Origin: Deltaproteobacteria bacterium
GTDB lineage: Bacteria; Desulfobacterota; Desulfarculia; Adiutricales; Adiutricaceae
Assembly (NCBI GenBank): GCA_031267005.1
Contig: JAIRZX010000344.1
Span: 1-11,586, forward strand
Length of the DNA stretch: 11,586 nucleotides
Direction of reading: 5' to 3'
Position 1 is the stretch's first letter. Each line of letters starts with the position of its first letter. Under the pieces are notes generated by a model. It saw nothing but the letters and a program-made list of their open reading frames with translations, had not been told where the DNA came from and ran no database searches. A program made the position numbers and the translations under genes. This document shows positions 7,310-11,586 of this stretch, one piece after another.

Positions 7310-8974
7310 TCAGTCGTCCTGGAGCACGGCGCCTGCGCTCGCCGAGGTGACTATCTTCCGGTAGCGAGACAGCACGCCCCTGGGCACCTCCTTAACCACC
7401 GGCTTCCAGCCGGAGCGCCTCTTTTCGATCTCCTTGCCGTCCACCTTCAGTTCCAGTGAGTTGTTGGGGATGTCTATGGCTATCAGGTCTCCCTCGCGTA
7501 CCAGCCCGATGAGCCCGCCCGACGCGGCCTCCGGGGAGATGTGGCCGATGGAGGCCCCGCGCGAGGCCCCGGAGAAGCGCCCGTCCGTTATGAGGGCCAC
7601 GGTCTTGTCGAGGCCCATGCCCGCAAGGGTCGCGGTGGGGGTCAGCATCTCCTTCATGCCCGGTCCGCCCTTGGGGCCCTCGTAACGTATGACTATCACG
7701 TCGCCGGGCTTGATCTTCCCGTCCAGGAGGCTCCCGGTGCAGTCCTCCTCGCTGTCGAAGACCCTGGCGGGACCGGAGTGGGTCATCATCTCGGGGAGGA
7801 CGGCACCTTTCTTGACTACCGCGCCGTCGGGCGCGAGGTTCCCCCAGAGTATGGCCAAGCCGCCGTCCGGGGAATAAGCCGTGGACTTGGAGCGCACGAG
7901 CTCCGGGTCGCGGTTCTCGGCCGAGGCGAGGTTCTCGGAGACGGTCTTCCCGGTCACCGTCATGGCGGAACCCCTTATGAGCCCCTCCTTCTCCAGCTCC
8001 TTCAAGACTGCCGGAACCCCTCCCGCGAGGTCCAAATCCGCCAGGGCGGCGTCCCCGGCGGGGGAAAGCTTCACCAGGTGGGGGGTCGCGCGGCTGACCG
8101 CGTTGATGGACTCCAGATCCATCGCGATCCCGGCCTCGTGCGCGATGGCAAGAAGGTGCAGGACCGTGTTGGAGGAGCACCCCAGCGCCATGTCGGCGGA
8201 AAGGGCGTTGTGGAGGCTGTCCGGCGTGACGATGTCCCGGGGCTTTATGCCGCGGCTCAAAAGCTCCATCGCCATCCTGCCCGCCGTCTTGGCCATCCTC
8301 ACGCGCCCGGCGTAGACAGCGGGCACGGTGCCGTTTCCGGGCAGGCCCAGCCCCACCGCCTCCAGCATGCAGTTCATGGAGTTGGCGGTAAACATGCCCG
8401 CGCAGCTCCCGCAGCCGGGGCACGCCGAGTCCTCTATCTCCTTGCGCTCCCCCTCGGTCATCTTGCCCGCCGCCGACTGGCCCACGGCCTCGAAGACCGA
8501 AGAGAGCGTGATCTTGCGCCCCGAGCGCCAGCTCGGGAGCATCGGCCCGCCGGACACGAAGACCGAGGGCACGTTGAGCCTCAGGGCGGCCATGATCATG
8601 CCCGGGACTATCTTGTCGCAGTTGGGGATGAAGACAAGCGCGTCGAAGGGGTGCGCGGTGGCCATGATCTCCACGGAGTCCGCAATATGCTCCCGGCTCA
8701 CGAGCGAGTAGCGCATGCCCTCGTGGCCCATGGCGATGCCGTCGCAAACCCCTATGGCCGGGAAGGCCAGGGGCGTCCCCCCGTGGGCCAGCACCCCGGC
8801 CTTGGCTGCCTCGCACAGGGTGTCCAAGTGTATATGCCCTGGAATCACGTCGTTTTGGGCGTTCACTATCCCGACTATGGGCTTCGCCAGCTCCTCGTCC
8901 GTGAGCCCGGCCGCCTTGAAGAGGGACCGGTGGGGTATCCGGGTGAGCCCGGCCTTCATCAGATCGCTTCTCAT
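7310..8974 (-). CDS. ilvD: Dihydroxy-acid dehydratase (IlvD)
   Basis: This 554-residue enzyme dehydrates 2,3-dihydroxy-isovalerate and 2,3-dihydroxy-3-methylvalerate to the 2-keto acids, the third common step of Ile/Val synthesis, which also feeds Leu and pantothenate. Family blocks are complete: MRSDLMKAGLTRIPHRSLFKA, IPGHIHL, VCDGIAMGHEGM (metal-binding Asp), IPNCDKIVPGM (cluster Cys and Lys), CPGCGSCAGMFTANSMNC (cluster Cys), IRYEGPKGGPGMKEML, ALITDGRFSG and IGHISPEAASGG. The end SRYRKIVTSASAGAVL is typical. IPGHIHL lacks the third cluster Cys of the [2Fe-2S] type (which reads TPCN there), so an oxygen-sensitive [4Fe-4S] enzyme is likely. The length fits the shorter archaeal/deltaproteobacterial-type enzymes rather than the 616-residue E. 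coli one. ATG 8974 is preferred over 8980: AGGGAG (8984-8989) is 9 nt from the former but only 3 nt from the latter, and MRSD is the usual N-terminus. No other ilv or leu gene is adjacent. Confidence 0.97.
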   Translation of the reverse strand: MRSDLMKAGLTRIPHRSLFKAAGLTDEELAKPIVGIVNAQNDVIPGHIHLDTLCEAAKAGVLAHGGTPLAFPAIGVCDGIAMGHEGMRYSLVSREHIADSVEIMATAHPFDALVFIPNCDKIVPGMIMAALRLNVPSVFVSGGPMLPSWRSGRKITLSSVFEAVGQSAAGKMTEGERKEIEDSACPGCGSCAGMFTANSMNCMLEAVGLGLPGNGTVPAVYAGRVRMAKTAGRMAMELLSRGIKPRDIVTPDSLHNALSADMALGCSSNTVLHLLAIAHEAGIAMDLESINAVSRATPHLVKLSPAGDAALADLDLAGGVPAVLKELEKEGLIRGSAMTVTGKTVSENLASAENRDPELVRSKSTAYSPDGGLAILWGNLAPDGAVVKKGAVLPEMMTHSGPARVFDSEEDCTGSLLDGKIKPGDVIVIRYEGPKGGPGMKEMLTPTATLAGMGLDKTVALITDGRFSGASRGASIGHISPEAASGGLIGLVREGDLIAIDIPNNSLELKVDGKEIEKRRSGWKPVVKEVPRGVLSRYRKIVTSASAGAVLQDD

Positions 8975-9116
8975 ATGCATGCGCTCCCTGGCCCGGGCGA
9001 TCCAAGGCGCCCGCGCAGTTGATACAGCCGCCGCCCCCCATCAAGTCCCCGCGGAAGCCGCGACGGCGCCGCGGCGCCAACCCACGACCGATGCCAGGCT
9101 ACCGACTTATCTTTTG

Positions 9117-9125
9117 ATTATAACA
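9117..9125 (-). promoter_or_regulatory. Extended -10 promoter of ilvD
   Basis: On the minus strand this reads TGTTATAAT, a perfect TATAAT with the TGn extension. No good -35 box is seen 16-18 nt upstream, which is usual for extended -10 promoters. Transcription would start near 9110, giving a leader of about 135 nt before ATG 8974. The leader holds a GC-rich segment (GGCGCCGCGGCGCC near 9067-9080) able to fold, but no run of Ile/Val/Leu codons and no obvious attenuator. Confidence 0.55.
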
Positions 9126-9139
9126 TATCCCGGGTAAGA

Positions 9140-9153
9140 CGGATTCGAATCCG
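9140..9153. promoter_or_regulatory. 14-bp perfect palindrome over the ilvD -35 region
   Basis: CGGATTCGAATCCG is its own reverse complement. It starts 14 nt upstream of the TGTTATAAT element, at about -30 to -43 relative to the inferred start site, where an activator or repressor dimer could sit. Its centre resembles a tRNA T-arm (TTCGAAT), but no tRNA can be folded around it. The regulator is unknown. Confidence 0.45.
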
Positions 9154-10895
9154 CATGGGCTTTTTTTCCTGACTTACCAGTAACTAACGTCCTGAATTAT
9201 ACGGCGCGCAGGCCGTTCGGTTAACTGTTCTCGGCAAGGGCCCGGTTCCGGTCTCCCTGACGGCCGCCGGAATACAGGTTTGCGGGGCAGGATCGCTGCC
9301 GCAACATCCCCCGTCCGCATAGGCCGTTACCGCGCGATTCGACTCTGGCCGCGCTCCCCCGCCGGTCTCTTCCCGCGGGCGGCATGCACGTTCCCCCCCC
9401 CAAACGTATGCGCGGCCCTTAGAGGGTACAGGTTAGCGGCGTCCCCGCCCGGGTGCCGGTAATCCCGCATGCCGTCCCCCCCCCCGCCGAGCCGCTGCCG
9501 GTTGAGTAGGAATGGACGGGGCACGGAGATTGGACGAATGACGGAGCGCATCCCCTAAGCGGCCGTTACGGGCGCCGCCTTCCCCTTTCAGGCGGAAGGA
9601 CACCAGATGATGCGGGACGGCATCCGAGGCGAATCGCCTGCGTGCCCGGCAAGCGTTCCGGTAACCGACAAGTCGCCGGGCCGTCCGTTCCGGCGATGCC
9701 GCGATAATCCGCCGTCTTGTTACTGAACCAAGACCGCGTTGTCCCCCAGAACAGATCTCGGATAATCGATAAAACCATCCTCCCGCTCGCATTCTGGCAC
9801 ATCTTCAAACGATCGCCCGAATTTCCGCTGTCCGCCCCGCCTGCGGTAACGCGGGGCATGGCAGGAGCTCCGGAACGCGGCCGGGAAAATCCATGCGGGC
9901 CCCCTTCACTCTCCTGTCCGCGCCAGTTACACGGAATATGGCCATTTCAAATTAATTTTAAATGTTATCTAAGATATAGCCTTCCTATAAAAAGACTAAT
10001 TACCGCGCATTTTTTAATATCCAATTGAAACGGCAGTGTCTTGCCAAGTCCCTGGCGGAACTTCCGCTCGAATATTTTAATCCCGCGGAATATCTTTCAA
10101 TTAAAACAAAGCCGCACCCGCGATAGCCAGGATCGCAACGCCCAACGACATTCTTGCGCCGGGTTTCCGTTAAAATATACAGCCGTGACTGACAGAGATG
10201 CCATATAAGAAGAAACGGGCGCCCTTGAGCCCGAACGCGTTTGCCGGCTTAACTGTTATTGCCATTCTAATTAATTATTATAGACAGTTTGATTTTTCCT
10301 TATGAGTTCCCGCGCTTCCCAATTTTTTCATGTCAGCGTGCCAGGCCGTGACAATCCGCGATACGGCGGAAGCCGGTATGCCTCTTGCCTAGTCCCCGCA
10401 GACGTTCCTTAAGAACTACCGAATCTGGATCTTGGATGAGCCTTTAAAGAACAAATTCGGCGTCTGAACCGCGATGCCGTCCAGAATGCCAGCCCGCTGG
10501 GGTATTGTCGAGGGCGTGAATTCATGCTTCGCCTTGCCTTCAACTCAGTCGCGGATACACGGCCGCGCGGTATTCAGGATGCCGACGGCGGACAGCGCGT
10601 CTCCGGCGTGGGTTCCGTCAAAACGAGCCTGCCGCGGCCATCGGGAAGCTTTTCGTTGTTTTTGCCGATAATAAGCTCCGCCTCCATCCGCGACGACACA
10701 TTTAAAAACGCGTCGGCAGGACCGCAGTCGGCAAACCACGCAACGGGTGCGCCGGACTCCAACATGTTTTTGGAATCGTCGCTTGGAATTTACATCAGGG
10801 GGGTTTTTTTCAATTGTTCCCGGAGAATATGCACGTGCATTGGAATGGCGGCCCGAGGGCTTGCGCCGATGTTCCGCGCCCCGCGGACCCCCGCG
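9154..10895. other. 1.7-kb region without a supported gene
   Basis: No family-recognisable protein is found. C9 (9393-9401) and C10 (9476-9485) runs occur. AT-rich pockets lie at about 9945-10025, 10060-10110 and 10255-10335, unlike the GC-rich flanks. Minus-strand frames around 9720-9859 and 10574-10765 have more protein-like composition than the rest (for example ADCGPADAFLNVSSRMEAEL in the latter) and may be relics of decayed genes, but they match nothing I know. A 12-bp palindrome, ATGCACGTGCAT (10829-10840), lies in the downstream flank of the gene ending at 10896. No terminator with a T-tract is seen for that gene. Confidence 0.5.
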
Positions 10896-11586
10896 TCACT
10901 CGGCGGCGCCTCCCCTTTCATCGAAAGAGAGCCTCACGGCCACTCCGCCCTTCCGGCACAGGATCTCGGCGCGCACCCTCGCGGGAGCGTTGGCGTCCCG
11001 CCAATTAAGGCTCAGCCTCGTGAAGGCTTCGTGGCGGGCGATGCGCACCCGTCCCACCGGGCCGCCCGCGAGCCTCTCGTCATCCACTTCCGCTCCGAAG
11101 GAGCCGTTGAAGTCTATGGAGGTGACGTTCCCGGTGGGTTGGTTTACGAGGCTGTAGGTCCTGGTGGATCCGATATTCCCCCGGAACGGCATCTCCAGGA
11201 GGAAACGTCCCTCCGCGTCGGCGCTTCCCTTGAAGGCGCCGAATTTCCCTGAACCGTCCCCTGACCCGGAGCATGCCTCGTAAGCGGGGGCGTCCGGCTC
11301 GGAAGGCGCAGGGGCATCAGGCGGCAGCCCGGGCCCGGACGTTCCAGGCGAAGCGGATTGCCCGGAAGCCTCAGCGCCGGCGGGGGACCCGTCGGATCCG
11401 GGCTCCTCCGCCGCAGAGGACGCCTCAGGCCCAGGCTCGGAGGTTGCGGAAGCGTCGGGGTCGGGCCCCTCTGGCGTCTCTGGCGTCTCTGGCGTCTCTG
11501 GCGTCTCTGGCGTCTCTGGCGTCTCTGGCGTCTCTGGCGTCTCTGGCGTCTCTGGCGTCTCTGGCGTCTCTGGCGTCTCTGGCGTC
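10896..11586 (-). CDS. Repeat-bearing protein with C-terminal AMIN-like domain (C-terminal 229 residues, cut by window edge)
   Basis: The minus-strand frame is open from the right edge to TGA at 10896-10898, with no start codon in the repeat, so the gene begins outside the window. Residues 1-39 of the visible part are thirteen Thr-Pro-Glu triplets. Residues about 40-104 are a Pro/Ser/Ala/Glu/Asp-rich linker (for example SEPGPEASSAAEEPGSDGS). The rest (about 105-229) is a compact, beta-rich looking domain. Within it, GPVGRVRIARHEAFTRLSLNW followed by ILCRKGGVAVRLSF resembles the AMIN domain, which localises periplasmic proteins such as AmiC or PilQ to peptidoglycan or the outer membrane. Two cysteines (visible residues 105 and 210) could form a disulfide. 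A periplasmic or envelope protein on a flexible tether is likely. The AMIN match is by eye only. Confidence 0.75.
   Translation of the reverse strand, partial: TPETPETPETPETPETPETPETPETPETPETPETPETPEGPDPDASATSEPGPEASSAAEEPGSDGSPAGAEASGQSASPGTSGPGLPPDAPAPSEPDAPAYEACSGSGDGSGKFGAFKGSADAEGRFLLEMPFRGNIGSTRTYSLVNQPTGNVTSIDFNGSFGAEVDDERLAGGPVGRVRIARHEAFTRLSLNWRDANAPARVRAEILCRKGGVAVRLSFDERGGAAE
11470..11586 (-). repeat. Thirteen perfect 9-bp tandem repeats encoding Glu-Thr-Pro
   Basis: TCTGGCGTC on the plus strand repeats thirteen times without a single change and continues off the window edge. In the coding direction it reads GAG ACG CCA, giving an ETP array in the linker of the AMIN-like protein. 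Perfect identity, including third codon positions, indicates recent expansion or ongoing homogenisation. The window end could also reflect an assembly break in the array. Confidence 0.95.

Noticed and set aside
7392..9080. Long open frames on both strands across ilvD (562 codons minus, 493 codons plus).
   Set aside because: They are shadows of ilvD in GC-rich DNA: their translations are Arg/Gly/His-rich with no motifs, while the ilvD frame contains every family signature.
9117..9165. A possible tRNA suggested by TTCGAAT between CGGA/TCCG.
   Set aside because: The stretch is a plain palindrome. No acceptor, D or anticodon arm can be formed around it on either strand, and T-stem pairing fails with a normal seven-base loop.
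10101..10151. A 16-residue hydrophobic peptide on the minus strand (MSLGVAILAIAGAALF).
   Set aside because: It looks like a membrane segment and could be a toxin-like peptide or the tail of a lost membrane protein. It has no clear ribosome binding site or promoter and is far too short to support by eye.
11470..11586. A CRISPR-like array at the right edge because of regular repetition.
   Set aside because: The units are only 9 bp, contiguous, with no spacers, and continue an open coding frame; this is a coding minisatellite.

Overview
This is a bacterial window with two very different textures. Five protein-coding genes can be supported. They are an Hcp gene cut by the left edge, a DUF-type AAA-ATPase/PD-(D/E)XK nuclease, a zinc-ribbon membrane protein, ilvD, and an AMIN-like repeat protein cut by the right edge. 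Together they cover a little under half of the bases. The rest is mostly very GC-rich DNA with no recognisable gene. It contains several runs of nine or more G or C, scattered dyads, and a few AT-rich pockets. Hcp and an AMIN-like periplasmic protein point to a Gram-negative, Proteobacteria-like (possibly deltaproteobacterial) organism. The low coding density suggests a genome undergoing gene decay, such as a host-associated lineage. Both statements are inferences; there is no rRNA or marker gene to settle them.

Layout. At 1-221 (minus) lies the N-terminal part of an Hcp-family type VI secretion protein with a strong ribosome binding site. From 222 to 2676 no gene is supported, but there are small hairpins, a 20-bp tandem duplication and a 25-bp dyad. 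At 2677-4533 (plus) is an AAA-ATPase-like protein with a C-terminal PD-(D/E)XK nuclease domain. Its centre is strikingly AT-rich compared with its neighbours, and it has a possible promoter with a palindrome in the spacer. At 4951-6111 (minus) is a protein with an N-terminal zinc ribbon, a Pro/Ser/Ala-rich linker built from 24-bp repeats, and about six membrane segments. From 6112 to 7309 is GC-rich DNA holding an unusually long hairpin and a run of six GGG blocks. At 7310-8974 (minus) is ilvD, preceded by an extended -10 promoter and a 14-bp palindrome. From 8975 to 10895 no gene is supported beyond the ilvD leader. At 10896-11586 (minus) is the C-terminal part of a protein with 13 perfect Glu-Thr-Pro repeats, an acidic low-complexity linker and an AMIN-like domain.

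How the genes relate. No operon is visible: each gene stands alone, separated by about 0.4 to 2.5 kb. ilvD supplies the dihydroxy-acid dehydratase step of Ile/Val/Leu and pantothenate synthesis, with no other ilv gene nearby. Hcp would work with a type VI secretion apparatus encoded elsewhere. I found no convincing new multi-gene system here. The more unusual items are the repeat-bearing zinc-ribbon membrane protein, the perfect ETP array, and the structured or homopolymer-rich gene-free DNA.
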